Shown here one piece after another: positions 8,805 through 17,073 of a stretch of 64,000 nucleotides of DNA. Each line of letters opens with the position of its first letter. The first letter of the stretch is position 1. The notes under the pieces are model-generated. The model made no database searches, was not told the DNA's origin, and worked only from the letters and a program-made list of their open reading frames with translations. A program made the translations under genes and the position numbers. Source of the DNA: Terrimonas rubra (lineage in GTDB: Bacteria; Bacteroidota; Bacteroidia; Chitinophagales; Chitinophagaceae); NCBI RefSeq assembly GCF_042686025.1, contig NZ_JBHUOZ010000001.1, positions 1,860,001 through 1,924,000 of the forward strand. Reading direction: 5' to 3'.

Positions 8805-9986
8805 TTAAAGTGTTGGATGCATGGGATGTGTAGTTGTATCAAACATATAACGGTAGGTAACCAGTTTGCGGCTGCGATAAGTACCCAGTGACTCGGCTAC
8901 GCTGATCATTTTGGGATTGAATTCACCGATCCATTGCATTTCATATTCATTGTAAACAGGCTTGCCAATACTGCCATTGGTTTGTATGTCCTGGATAACT
9001 TTACTTCCTTCCACTATGATATAGGCATCTACTCCCTTACCCTGGAATTCGGGTACCACACCAAATACAAGTCCGGTGAATTTTTTATTAGGACGGGTGC
9101 GTTTTATCCATAAGAAGTAAAGCTTCTGCCATAGGCCAAACCTTCCATCCAGGTATTTAAACCATTGGTTAAGATCGGGCAGGTTGATCCAGATGGCAAT
9201 GGGTTCGTTTTTATAGTAGGCGAACCAGCAGATACGCTCATCCAACACCGGCTTCATGGCATTGAACATATTCAGTACTACAGCTTCATCTAATTGCTTG
9301 ATGCCTCCATGGCCTGCCCAGGCTTTATTATATACCTTCGCAAAATCAGCTGCAAATTTTTCAATATTATTGCGTTGAATAGGGGAGGCGCTGAAGTTTT
9401 CATCGGCAGCAATGGCAGCATGCCGGGAGAAGAATTTTTCCTGTAAAGGTTTTCTTACATCTAATGCAAAACATACCTGGTTGAAGAAAGATTTGAAACC
9501 ATAGTTTTCTAACAGTTGCTGATAATAGGGTGGGTTATAATTAAGTCCGTATACAGGCGGTGTAAACCCTTCTGTCAGCAGGCCCCACCAGCGGTCTCTT
9601 TCTCCAAAATTAATGGGGCCATCCATGGCTTCCATCCCCTTTTGCTGTAACCAGGTTTTAGCCGTATCCAATAACAGGTTGGCGGCTTGCTGGTTGTTTA
9701 TGCATTCAAAGAAGCCCATACCACCAACGGGTATGGTATCGCCTTTGTTTTTATACCGGCTGTTAACAAAAGCGGCAATACGCCCAATGAGTTTATTGTT
9801 ATTATCTTTTAAGATCCAACGGGCCACTTCACCATGGCGGAAAGCCTTGTTCTTTTGCGGATCAAATACGGTTGCTATATCCTTGTTTAAAGGACGGATA
9901 TAGTTGGGATCATCTTTTTGTAAAAGATAGTTTACCTGTATAAATTGTCTGGCAGTATCGGGGGTATTTACTTCAACTAAACGCAT
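8805..9986 (-). CDS. GNAT-fold acyltransferase-like protein
   Basis: A 393-residue cytoplasmic protein found as a conserved family in Bacteroidota, usually annotated as hypothetical or GNAT. The N-terminal half contains HGEVARWILKDNNNKLIGRIAAFVN, which looks like the beta-strands of a GNAT fold, and GGMGFFECINN. The C-terminal half contains FGVVPEFQGKGVDAYI, the typical acyl-CoA-binding motif (V-P-x-x-Q/R-G-K-G). The protein may therefore contain two GNAT-like domains. No substrate can be named. It is the last gene of a minus-strand group with the L,D-transpeptidase, but 127 bases containing a large hairpin separate them, so it is probably transcribed independently. Confidence 0.65.
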   Translation of the reverse strand: MRLVEVNTPDTARQFIQVNYLLQKDDPNYIRPLNKDIATVFDPQKNKAFRHGEVARWILKDNNNKLIGRIAAFVNSRYKNKGDTIPVGGMGFFECINNQQAANLLLDTAKTWLQQKGMEAMDGPINFGERDRWWGLLTEGFTPPVYGLNYNPPYYQQLLENYGFKSFFNQVCFALDVRKPLQEKFFSRHAAIAADENFSASPIQRNNIEKFAADFAKVYNKAWAGHGGIKQLDEAVVLNMFNAMKPVLDERICWFAYYKNEPIAIWINLPDLNQWFKYLDGRFGLWQKLYFLWIKRTRPNKKFTGLVFGVVPEFQGKGVDAYIIVEGSKVIQDIQTNGSIGKPVYNEYEMQWIGEFNPKMISVAESLGTYRSRKLVTYRYMFDTTTHPMHPTL

Positions 9987-10041
9987 ATAACTACAGGTTA
10001 GTATAAGTTAATAATAAGGCTTGAGTGGTTAAGAATATAAA

Positions 10042-10086
10042 GTGAATAGCCAATAGTGATTCAAATATTCACTATTGACTATTCAC
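10042..10086. repeat. Long inverted repeat between GNAT-like gene and L,D-transpeptidase gene
   Basis: 18-nt arms (10042-10059 and 10069-10086) with one mismatch and a 9-nt loop, built from GTGAATAG and CAATAGTGA words. It lies 27 bases past the end of the L,D-transpeptidase gene. It has no clear T-run, so it is either a processing or termination hairpin or an intergenic repeat. Confidence 0.7.
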
Positions 10087-10113
10087 AGTTTACAAGTTGT
10101 TTACCCCAATATT

Positions 10114-11709
10114 TTATTTCTTAGTGAACATTTTTTCCGCCAGTTTTTTGTCATGGCCATAAATGTCATCACGGAAATTGAGTTTTCCTTCATTATCAAC
10201 CCATGCGGTGAAATAACCGATCACAACAGGCACAGTAGGATTAAGTGTTACATATTTTTCTTTACCGGCATTCATGGCCGCGGTAATTTTTTCTTCCGTC
10301 CATGCCGTATCCTTACGTAACAGGTATTCTGCCAGGCGTTTAGGCTCGGCCAGGCGGATACAACCATGGCTGAAGGCACGGCTGGCCTCATTAAATAAAC
10401 CTTTGCTGGGTGTATCGTGTAAATAAATATTGTAGCTGTTGGGGAATAGGAATTTCACCAGTCCTAATGAGTTGCGCGGGCCGGGTTTTTGGCGGATACC
10501 ACCATTATACCTTTCCATATTATTACGGGCCAGGTAATTGGGGTTACGCTGTAAGGCCGGCATAATTTCTTTTCTTACTATGCTGTTGGGCACATTCCAG
10601 TAAGGGCTGAAAACAATGTATTTCATTTGCCCGTTAAATATGACGGTGCTGTGTGCTATGGAACCAACTACCACATTCATACTCCAGGCTAACTGGCCCT
10701 TTTCGTAAACATATAAGCGATATGCCGGAATATTAACCAATAAATAATCCTGGTCGGTGTTACCCGGCAGCCAGCGCATACGCTCCATATTGATCAATAA
10801 TTGTTCAATACGTTGTTGTATGGGGCGGTTGATCTCTTTTAACAGGTCGTTACCGATAGCGCCGTCTTCTTTCAATCCATACCGGCGCTGGAAATGTTTT
10901 ACCGCTGCCAGTAAAGTGGTATCAAAAACAGTAGTAGTATCATCTTTTTCAGCATCACCGGTGAGGAATAAGCGGTGTTTTATTTTTGCAATTGCCGCGG
11001 AAGTATCGCCTATTTTATAAAACTTTTTGGTAATGGCAATGCTATCCCATTCACCCTCTTTCTGGTAACCGTAATATTTTAGTAACTGTTCCTTTAGTAA
11101 ATTATATTGTTTGTTCAGCGGTTCATAATTCTCCATGTTTTTGCCCTTGTTGCTGATGAGGGAATCCAGTAGGCCGGTCATATCGGTTTTTTTACGCGGA
11201 ATGAACCAGCCAAGGTCCTGTAGGTTGATGGATGAGTCACCCACATAGGCTTTAAAGGCATAACGGAAGAATTGGGTTGTTAAAGCCAGTTCTGTACCTA
11301 ATCTTTTTTTGGAAGGTACCTGGTATTTGCTGCTGTCCGATGTTAAGGAGTCATGCAACTGCTGCAGGTCTTCGTTATATAAACTGCTGTCTTTTGAGTA
11401 TAAAATATACTGGCTTTGCGCATTTAAGAAACTACCTGCATATTCAGCTACCCCGCTACTGTCAAACCAGGCAAACTGGTAGTTACGACTGTTATAGAAA
11501 CTACGTATACGTTGTGCCAGGGTATCGCCAAGGGATTGTTTGGCAATATAATCTTCCATAGCAGCACTGTCTAAAAACAGGTCGTTATAGGCATTTTTTA
11601 CAGTGATGGTAGTATCGCGGGGCTGAACAACAAATTCCTTGGGTTGCTGGTTATTACAGGCAACAAAAAACAAGGCGGTTAATAATACTAGTCCGGTGAA
11701 TTTTAACAT
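10114..11709 (-). CDS. L,D-transpeptidase (YcbB-like), lipoprotein
   Basis: A 531-residue periplasmic peptidoglycan cross-linking enzyme. I start at ATG 11709, which yields a lipoprotein signal, MLKFTGLVLLTALFFVAC, with the lipid-accepting cysteine at residue 18. A longer reading from 11760 puts unrelated residues before it. The order is an N-terminal scaffold domain, a PG_binding_1-like segment (AVKHFQRRYGLKEDGAIG), and the YkuD catalytic domain. The catalytic motif is SHGCIRLAEPKRLAEYLL, and the preceding HDTPSKGLF segment is typical of the YcbB branch. It forms 3-3 cross-links in other bacteria. purM lies upstream, separated by a perfect 14-bp hairpin. Confidence 0.92.
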   Translation of the reverse strand: MLKFTGLVLLTALFFVACNNQQPKEFVVQPRDTTITVKNAYNDLFLDSAAMEDYIAKQSLGDTLAQRIRSFYNSRNYQFAWFDSSGVAEYAGSFLNAQSQYILYSKDSSLYNEDLQQLHDSLTSDSSKYQVPSKKRLGTELALTTQFFRYAFKAYVGDSSINLQDLGWFIPRKKTDMTGLLDSLISNKGKNMENYEPLNKQYNLLKEQLLKYYGYQKEGEWDSIAITKKFYKIGDTSAAIAKIKHRLFLTGDAEKDDTTTVFDTTLLAAVKHFQRRYGLKEDGAIGNDLLKEINRPIQQRIEQLLINMERMRWLPGNTDQDYLLVNIPAYRLYVYEKGQLAWSMNVVVGSIAHSTVIFNGQMKYIVFSPYWNVPNSIVRKEIMPALQRNPNYLARNNMERYNGGIRQKPGPRNSLGLVKFLFPNSYNIYLHDTPSKGLFNEASRAFSHGCIRLAEPKRLAEYLLRKDTAWTEEKITAAMNAGKEKYVTLNPTVPVVIGYFTAWVDNEGKLNFRDDIYGHDKKLAEKMFTKK

Positions 11710-11751
11710 ACATTGCGTCTTTGGTGAACAATACCAATTTAATAATAATAA

Positions 11752-11789
11752 TAATGCCATTTATTACACAAGGGCAATAAATGGCATTA
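11752..11789. terminator. Hairpin between purM and L,D-transpeptidase gene
   Basis: Perfect 14-bp arms (11752-11765, 11776-11789; TAATGCCATTTATT) with a 10-nt loop. Reading on the minus strand, it follows purM by 28 bases and is followed by a TTA-rich run made of a TTA microsatellite. This is terminator-like but without a clean U-tract. Confidence 0.6.
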
Positions 11790-11817
11790 ATTCTACAAAA
11801 ATCTGTAATAAATCTTA

Positions 11818-12987
11818 TTAATACTGCAGTAATCCGTTGGGAGTTGTGATCACTACTTCTTTTTTATCGGAGGCTTCTACACGGCCAATAATTTGTGCCG
11901 CAACGCCATATCCATTGGCGATATTGATAATATTATCGGCTTCTGCTTCTGTGGTATAAATTTCCATACGGGTTCCCATATTAAATACCTGGTACATTTC
12001 CCTGTCGTCGGAGCCACTGGCCGATTGTATGATCCTGAAAATTTCGGGAGGTGTGAACAGGTTATCTTTTACAATACGTAAAGGAGCCGGTAAGTATTTT
12101 AAACATTTGGTTTGTCCGCCGCCACTGCAATGGATGAGACCATGTATGGCATCGAAATGTTTAACCAGTATATCTTTTAAGATAGGTGCAAATGTGCGGG
12201 TGGGGGATAGCAATAGTTCCCCGATTGTCTGCATGCCGAATTGTGTATCTATTATTTCGGTAAAACGGTGTGGTCCGATATATACTACCGATTCATCCAG
12301 CTCGGTATCATAAGATTCAGGAAAGTCTTCGGCATAAATTTTATGTAATACATCGTGACGGGCACTGGTCAGGCCATTGCTTGCCAGGCCACTGTTATAG
12401 GCATTTTCATAATTGGCTTTACCAAATGAGGCTAAACCTACGATCACGTCACCGGCGACAATTTTATCGTTGGTAATTAATTTGTTTTTAGGCCAGCGGG
12501 CTGCCATGGTACCGTTAACAGCCATAGTACGTACCACATCGCCTACGTCGGCAGTTTCGCCACCCATATAAGTAATGTTTACGCCAAAGTTTTTCATGGT
12601 ATCAAAAAACTCCTGGCTGCCGTTGATCACCGCTTCCAGTACTTCGGCAGGGATGATCCTTTTATTCCGGTCAATAGTAGATGAAAAAAGTAACTGGTCG
12701 TAAATGCCCACACAAAGCAGGTCGTCCAGGTTCATCACAATAGCATCCTGGGCAATACCTTTCCATACACTTACATCGCCTGTTTCTTTCCAGTATAGAT
12801 AAGCCAGAATACTTTTTGTGCCGGCACCATCCGCATGCATAATGTTCACCCAATCGGCATCGCCGCATAATACATCGGTATAAATTTTACAGAAAGCATT
12901 GGGATATAATCCTTTATCTAATTTTTCGGTAGCGGCATGCACTTCTTCTTTTTGTGCACTTACGCCTCTTTTGTTATACAGGCTCAT
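11818..12987 (-). CDS. purM: Phosphoribosylformylglycinamidine cyclo-ligase (AIR synthetase)
   Basis: Fifth step of purine synthesis: ATP-dependent ring closure of FGAM to AIR. It has 389 residues, in the longer form typical of Bacteroidota. Supporting segments are HADGAGTKS near residue 52 (the conserved D-G-x-G-T-K motif), the NLDDLLCVG metal/ATP segment, YMGGETADVGD (the GGETA motif), and VGLASFGKANYENAYNSGL. The gene appears monocistronic: a hairpin follows it, and a TACCTTTG promoter box precedes it by 16 bases. No other pur gene is in the window. Confidence 0.95.
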   Translation of the reverse strand: MSLYNKRGVSAQKEEVHAATEKLDKGLYPNAFCKIYTDVLCGDADWVNIMHADGAGTKSILAYLYWKETGDVSVWKGIAQDAIVMNLDDLLCVGIYDQLLFSSTIDRNKRIIPAEVLEAVINGSQEFFDTMKNFGVNITYMGGETADVGDVVRTMAVNGTMAARWPKNKLITNDKIVAGDVIVGLASFGKANYENAYNSGLASNGLTSARHDVLHKIYAEDFPESYDTELDESVVYIGPHRFTEIIDTQFGMQTIGELLLSPTRTFAPILKDILVKHFDAIHGLIHCSGGGQTKCLKYLPAPLRIVKDNLFTPPEIFRIIQSASGSDDREMYQVFNMGTRMEIYTTEAEADNIINIANGYGVAAQIIGRVEASDKKEVVITTPNGLLQY

Positions 12988-13003
12988 GTAAATATTTAAG
13001 CCG

Positions 13004-13011
13004 CAAAGGTA
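13004..13011 (-). promoter_or_regulatory. -7 promoter box of purM
   Basis: TACCTTTG on the minus strand, an exact TAnnTTTG match, 16 bases before the purM ATG. No TTG was found at the expected upstream spacing. Confidence 0.5.
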
Positions 13012-13145
13012 ATAAATTTAGACGGGAGATCGAAGGAAAATGGACAAACGAAAATTAGCAATTGGCAAGGAGCGGGTACCTCATTCATAACTCATCATTC
13101 ATCACTCTCCCGGAACCTTTGAACCTTTGAACTTTTGAACTTCTT

Positions 13146-13967
13146 CTACACAATTGCTGCTCTCAGTTTCACTAATTGTTCCAGTAAACCTCCCAGCAGG
13201 TCCAGTTTAAGCATATTGGCGCCGTCACTCAGGGCTACTGCCGGGTTGGGGTGGGTTTCAATAAATAAACCATCGGCTCCGGTAGCAATCGCGGCCTTGG
13301 CAATGGTGCTAATGAGTTGCGGGTTACCGCCTGTTACCCCGCTGGTCTGGTTGGGTTGCTGTAAAGAGTGGGTCACATCCATTACCACCGGTGTTTGGTG
13401 GGCCTGCATCCAGGGTATATTGCGGTAATCCACTACCAGGTCCTGGTAGCCAAAGGTGGTGCCACGTTCGGTCAGGATGATCTTATTATTACCGGCATTT
13501 TTAATTTTTTCCACGGCAAATTTCATGGAAGGGCCGCTGAGGAACTGGCCTTTTTTTACGTTGACAATTTTGCCTGTTTCGGCGGCAGCTACCAGCAAGT
13601 CGGTCTGGCGGCATAAAAAGGCGGGGATCTGTAAGATGTCCACGTATTTGGCAGCTTCTGCAGCTTCTTCATGTGCATGTATATCAGATGTAGTAGGTAG
13701 TTTATAGGTTTCACCTACTTTTTTTACCAATGCTAAACCGGTTTCATCACCGAGGCCGGTAAAGGAGCTGGCGCTGGTACGGTTGGCTTTACGGTAAGAG
13801 GCCTTAAAAACATAGGGGATGCCCAGGTTTTTGCAGATGCCTGATACTTTATCAGCGACTTCCATTACCAGTTCTTCACTTTCCACTACACAGGGGCCTG
13901 CGATTAAAAAAAAGCTTTTTTCATTGTACGATTGTCCGGCGAACAGATCTTTTAGCATGGGTTCCAT
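13146..13967 (-). CDS. kdsA: 3-deoxy-8-phosphooctulonate synthase (metal-dependent type)
   Basis: Condenses PEP with arabinose 5-phosphate to KDO-8-phosphate, for the lipopolysaccharide inner core. It has 273 residues from ATG 13967. Diagnostic segments are FLIAGPCVVES near the N terminus, KASYRKANRTS (the substrate-binding K-A-S-x-x-K-A-N-R-T/S motif), GLPTTSDIH-like TTSDIHAHEEA, QIPAFLCRQTDLL, and DVTHSLQQPN. The cysteine in AGPC is the ligand found in metal-dependent enzymes such as that of Aquifex; the E. coli type has asparagine there. A perfect promoter (TTG-N20-TAATTTTG) ends 5 bases before ATG 13967, so either the transcript is leaderless or translation starts at the fourth codon, ATG 13958. 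Confidence 0.96.
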   Translation of the reverse strand: MEPMLKDLFAGQSYNEKSFFLIAGPCVVESEELVMEVADKVSGICKNLGIPYVFKASYRKANRTSASSFTGLGDETGLALVKKVGETYKLPTTSDIHAHEEAAEAAKYVDILQIPAFLCRQTDLLVAAAETGKIVNVKKGQFLSGPSMKFAVEKIKNAGNNKIILTERGTTFGYQDLVVDYRNIPWMQAHQTPVVMDVTHSLQQPNQTSGVTGGNPQLISTIAKAAIATGADGLFIETHPNPAVALSDGANMLKLDLLGGLLEQLVKLRAAIV

Positions 13968-13971
13968 TACA

Positions 13972-14002
13972 CAAAATTAAGGAGAAATAAACTGGACATC
14001 AA
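13972..14002 (-). promoter_or_regulatory. Promoter of kdsA
   Basis: On the minus strand, TTG (14002-14000), exactly 20 nt, then TAATTTTG (13979-13972): a full match to the Bacteroidota consensus. The -7 box ends 5 bases before the first ATG. Confidence 0.7.
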
Positions 14003-14225
14003 GCCTATCTTTTATCAGTCATAAAAACTTCGGCAAACGATTGACAATAACGGGCTGCTGTTGTCTTTAAGTTGAAAGAATACGACAGAATAAAGTACCA
14101 CAAAGGGTTTCACAAGTGTAGGTAATAAAGCTTTTTATTTTTTACTTTTTAATTAAAATGTTAACGACCATAAATAATTTTTACACTTGCTCTTTGGCCT
14201 TTACTTTTACAGCTAAATTATCAGT

Positions 14226-15170
14226 ATGGTAAGAGAAAAAATATTGGTTATTGGCGCCAGCGGACAAATAGGCGTGGAGTTGACAATGGCCCTTAGAAAG
14301 ATATATGGTAACAGTAACGTAATTGCTTCCGATCTGCGGGAACAAAACCCTTTACTGGAAGGAACAGGGCCTTATGTAAGCCTGGATGTAATGAACAAAG
14401 AAATGTTACATGTGCAGGTAATACGCCAGGGTATTACACAGATCTATTTACTGGCGGCAATTTTATCCGCTACCGGTGAAAAAAATCCCGGCCTTGCCTG
14501 GCATTTAAATATGCAGAGCCTGCTGAACGTACTGGATATAGCCCGCGAGGAAAACCTGACAAAAGTGTACTGGCCATCTTCCATCGCTGTATTCGGACCT
14601 ACATCGCCCAAGAAAAATTGCCCGCAGCAAACCATTATTGAACCTACTACGGTATATGGTATCAGTAAATATGCCGGTGAATTCTGGTGTAACTATTACC
14701 ACCTTAAATATGGCATTGATGTAAGAAGCCTGCGTTATCCCGGTTTGATCTCTTACAAATCGGCGCCTGGTGGTGGTACTACCGATTATGCCGTGGAGAT
14801 TTATCATGAAGCATTGGAAGAAGGAAAGTATACCAGCTTTTTATCGGAAGATACTTACCTGCCGATGATGTATATGCCCGACGCTATCAGGGCAACCATT
14901 GAATTAATGGAAGCGCCGGCTGATAAAATCAAAGTACGCACTTCTTATAATCTTTCAGGCATGAGTTTTTCTCCTAAAGAGATAGGTGCTGAGATACAAA
15001 AACATATCCCTAGTTTTACTATGAGCTATGAGCCGGATTACCGCCAGGAGATTGCCAACAGCTGGCCACAGAGTATTGATGACAGTGTTGCCCGGGCCGA
15101 CTGGGGTTGGAAAGAAGAATTCAGCCTGGCAGATATGACCAGGGACATGCTGGAGAACCTGAAGAAATAA
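14226..15170 (+). CDS. L-threonine 3-dehydrogenase, epimerase-type (SDR)
   Basis: A 314-residue NAD-dependent enzyme of the extended SDR family. It is most like the short-chain L-threonine dehydrogenase that makes 2-amino-3-ketobutyrate, and unrelated to the zinc-dependent Tdh of E. coli. It has the Rossmann glycine motif GASGQIG (residues 10-16) and the YGISK catalytic Tyr-x3-Lys. It also has RYPGLISYK followed by PGGGTTDYAVEIY, which is characteristic of this branch against UDP-sugar epimerases. Threonine catabolism by this route yields glycine, which gcvP further left could use; that link is an inference. It is monocistronic and ends in a strong bidirectional terminator. Confidence 0.85.
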   Translation: MVREKILVIGASGQIGVELTMALRKIYGNSNVIASDLREQNPLLEGTGPYVSLDVMNKEMLHVQVIRQGITQIYLLAAILSATGEKNPGLAWHLNMQSLLNVLDIAREENLTKVYWPSSIAVFGPTSPKKNCPQQTIIEPTTVYGISKYAGEFWCNYYHLKYGIDVRSLRYPGLISYKSAPGGGTTDYAVEIYHEALEEGKYTSFLSEDTYLPMMYMPDAIRATIELMEAPADKIKVRTSYNLSGMSFSPKEIGAEIQKHIPSFTMSYEPDYRQEIANSWPQSIDDSVARADWGWKEEFSLADMTRDMLENLKK

Positions 15171-15192
15171 TCAACTTGTTTTAATAAAAGAT

Positions 15193-15225
15193 AAACGGGC
15201 TGCACAGTTAACTGGCAGCCCGTTT
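15193..15225. terminator. Bidirectional terminator between threonine dehydrogenase and acylphosphatase
   Basis: AAACGGGCTGC / GCAGCCCGTTT arms with an 11-nt loop. T-rich sequence flanks it on both strands, so it can end both convergent genes. Confidence 0.85.
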
Positions 15226-15233
15226 TATATTAC

Positions 15234-15503
15234 TTAACGTAGAATGCTGAAATCATCGTAGGATGTGAGTGGCATATCGGTAACGGTAATATGCCCGACC
15301 TTTGCCAGGGGCGGCCCCTGTTTACACCAGCTTATCAACTGGTCTAACTGTTCCTGCGTTCCGGTAGCAATGATACTTACACTACCATCGGCATTGTTTT
15401 TTACGGTACCGTTAATATGTAATGATAGCGCCTGTTTGCGGGTACTTTGCCTGTAGTAGACACCCTGTACTTTACCACTTACTATAATACTGATAGTTTT
15501 GAT
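15234..15503 (-). CDS. Acylphosphatase without a standard start codon
   Basis: The frame encodes about 89 residues with the acylphosphatase signature VSGKVQGVYYRQSTRKQA. This is the phosphate-binding loop G-x-V-Q-G-V-x-x-R with its catalytic arginine; here the usual F-R is Y-R. GTVKNNADGSVSIIATG follows, which corresponds to the catalytic-asparagine region N-x-x-D-G-x-V. The enzyme hydrolyses small acyl phosphates. The domain is complete, but between the previous in-frame stop (15515-15513, which is the stop of the upstream barrel gene) and the signature there is no ATG, GTG or TTG. The codon at the expected start is ATC (15503-15501), followed by KTISIIVSG. I use ATC as the nominal start. 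Options are a rare ATC or ATT start with translational coupling, readthrough of the upstream TAA, a start-loss mutation, or a base error. Confidence 0.8.
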   Translation of the reverse strand: MKTISIIVSGKVQGVYYRQSTRKQALSLHINGTVKNNADGSVSIIATGTQEQLDQLISWCKQGPPLAKVGHITVTDMPLTSYDDFSILR

Positions 15504-15512
15504 AAACCTTGT

Positions 15513-16166
15513 TTAAAAAGTTTTATACCTTTTAAAGAAATAACCTGCCGTTACACCAAAGCTGCGGTTTTTAATGCTGGGGCCTTCCTCGTGGTTATTA
15601 ATAGATCCTACTCCTAAAGAATATTGTAAGGAGAGATTGAAGCGGTTACTTACTTCATAACCCAACTGACCGATCAGGCTGGCGCCGATATAACTGTAAC
15701 TGTTAAAATCAAATACCATTTTACGGTCTACATGTGTATTATTGTTCAGGTCCATTTTTTCCTTCCCGCTTATATTTACATCAATGGACGGTCCTACTTT
15801 AATGAAGAAATGTTTTTCTTTTTTACTCAGGTCAAACTGCAGTAAGGGCGCTACTTCAATGGTATGCAGGGTTACATTGTTATTGAGTGCATTGGGTTCA
15901 GGAAAAGGAGAGCTGCGGTTATAATCTACCTTGTATCCTTTTAAGCTATAAAAAATAGCGGGAGCAAAAGAGAAAATGCCTTCCAGGCGCATTTTTGATC
16001 CAATGCCTACCATGGCACCCACTTTATAATCGGTTTCCTGTTTGGCGCCACCAATTACATAACGTGCGGTAGTGGCTTGTGGTCCTCCAAAAACAAAGAG
16101 GTCGATCTGTGCATTACCTGCAAATGATAAGCAACATACAAGTGCTAAACTGAGTAAATACTTCAT
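15513..16166 (-). CDS. Outer-membrane beta-barrel protein (porin-like, PorT family type)
   Basis: A 217-residue protein with a signal peptide (MKYLLSLALVCCLSFAGNAQ) followed by a small eight-strand-type barrel of the OMP_b-brl_2 kind common in Bacteroidota. Alternating hydrophobic strands are visible, such as HFFIKVGPSIDVNISG, YIGASLIGQLGYEV and RFNLSLQYSLGVGSI. The C-terminal strand is SFGVTAGYFFKRYKTF. No function can be named; such barrels are often stress or envelope proteins. Its stop codon is directly followed, in the same frame, by the acylphosphatase reading frame, with only three codons between the stop and the presumed ATC start. Confidence 0.8.
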   Translation of the reverse strand: MKYLLSLALVCCLSFAGNAQIDLFVFGGPQATTARYVIGGAKQETDYKVGAMVGIGSKMRLEGIFSFAPAIFYSLKGYKVDYNRSSPFPEPNALNNNVTLHTIEVAPLLQFDLSKKEKHFFIKVGPSIDVNISGKEKMDLNNNTHVDRKMVFDFNSYSYIGASLIGQLGYEVSNRFNLSLQYSLGVGSINNHEEGPSIKNRSFGVTAGYFFKRYKTF

Positions 16167-16327
16167 AAATGTTTTTACGTTAAACAGTGTTTAATAATTA
16201 AAAAACGAATAAAGTTTTACATAAAAGTGTGATTAGCACTTACTTAGGGATTTGGAAGCAGGTAAAGAGGTGCGCAAAACTAGCTATTAAAGGCATAATT
16301 CCAAAATCGGCCTTTCAGCAGCGATCA

Positions 16328-16879
16328 TTAAAATTTTTTTGCCGGGTCTTTTATGTCCTTGCTATTGTTGTAGGCCTCTGAACCGTTTTTAACAATGGAG
16401 AGGCTTTGCCATTCTTCATTTTTCAACATCCGGCCTATGTATACGATCTGTCCAACGTGGTAAGGGTAATGTGCCAGTTGCCGGTTAATGGCATCTATTA
16501 AACTAAGCCCTTCCTGGCGGATATAAATGGTTTTTAACAGGTCTTCCTCTGTAAAAGAAGCCAGTGCATCAAACAGGCAGGCCCAGCCGGCTTCCCATTT
16601 TTCCAATAGTTCGGCCCTTGTCTGACCGGGAAAGATGCCAAATTCATCATCTCTTTTGCGCCAGGGTTTTTCGCCGTCCTCGGTTAATATATTGGTCCAG
16701 CGGCTTACCATATTGCCGCTCATATGCTGTATAATAACGGCAATGCTGTTAGATGCGGCATCCGGCTGGTAATGATAATCTGCATCATTGGTTAATTGCA
16801 CAAATGTTTTATCGCCCAGATCTTTATAATTTTTAAAGCGCCTGGTAACGGCATTTAAATATTCGGTTGCTATACTCAT
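16328..16879 (-). CDS. DUF1572 / DinB-like four-helix protein
   Basis: A 183-residue cytoplasmic protein. Histidines lie in IIQHMSGNM, and INRQLAHYPYHVGQIVYIGR carries H-x3-H spacing. This matches the three-histidine metal site of the DinB/YfiT-like superfamily, and the overall pattern fits DUF1572. These proteins are thiol- or metal-dependent enzymes of mostly unknown substrate. A second DinB-like protein is at 49241-49738. The gene stands alone between an AT-rich spacer and the barrel gene. Confidence 0.75.
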   Translation of the reverse strand: MSIATEYLNAVTRRFKNYKDLGDKTFVQLTNDADYHYQPDAASNSIAVIIQHMSGNMVSRWTNILTEDGEKPWRKRDDEFGIFPGQTRAELLEKWEAGWACLFDALASFTEEDLLKTIYIRQEGLSLIDAINRQLAHYPYHVGQIVYIGRMLKNEEWQSLSIVKNGSEAYNNSKDIKDPAKKF

Positions 16880-16943
16880 AAATGATAATTAAGAATGAAT
16901 AATTAATAATTAAAAATGAAAGCAGGTAACAGCAGTCGGGTGA

Positions 16944-17013
16944 GTTGATGAATAGACTTGTTGCAGTACAAGTGTGCGACGCAACCACAGTTGATAGTAG
17001 TTATATAGCCCGC
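16944..17013 (+). repeat. Dispersed ~70-bp intergenic repeat, copy B
   Basis: Contains GTGCGACGCAAC and TTGATAGTAGTTATATAG. It is related to copies at 42991-43060, 52991-53060 and 47441-47516 (reverse). Its GTAGTTATATAG tail is also present in the RAYT 1 satellite units. A short open frame over it encodes a peptide resembling the one over the 47.4-kb copy; I treat both as by-products of the repeat. Confidence 0.65.
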
Positions 17014-17073
17014 ACCAATATAGACCGTATTCTGTATACTATATACTCAATACTATATACTATACACCCACCA

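Noticed and set aside
15265..15456. 63-codon plus-strand frame in the 15.2-15.5 kb gap
   Set aside because: It is antisense to the acylphosphatase frame, which has the clear domain.
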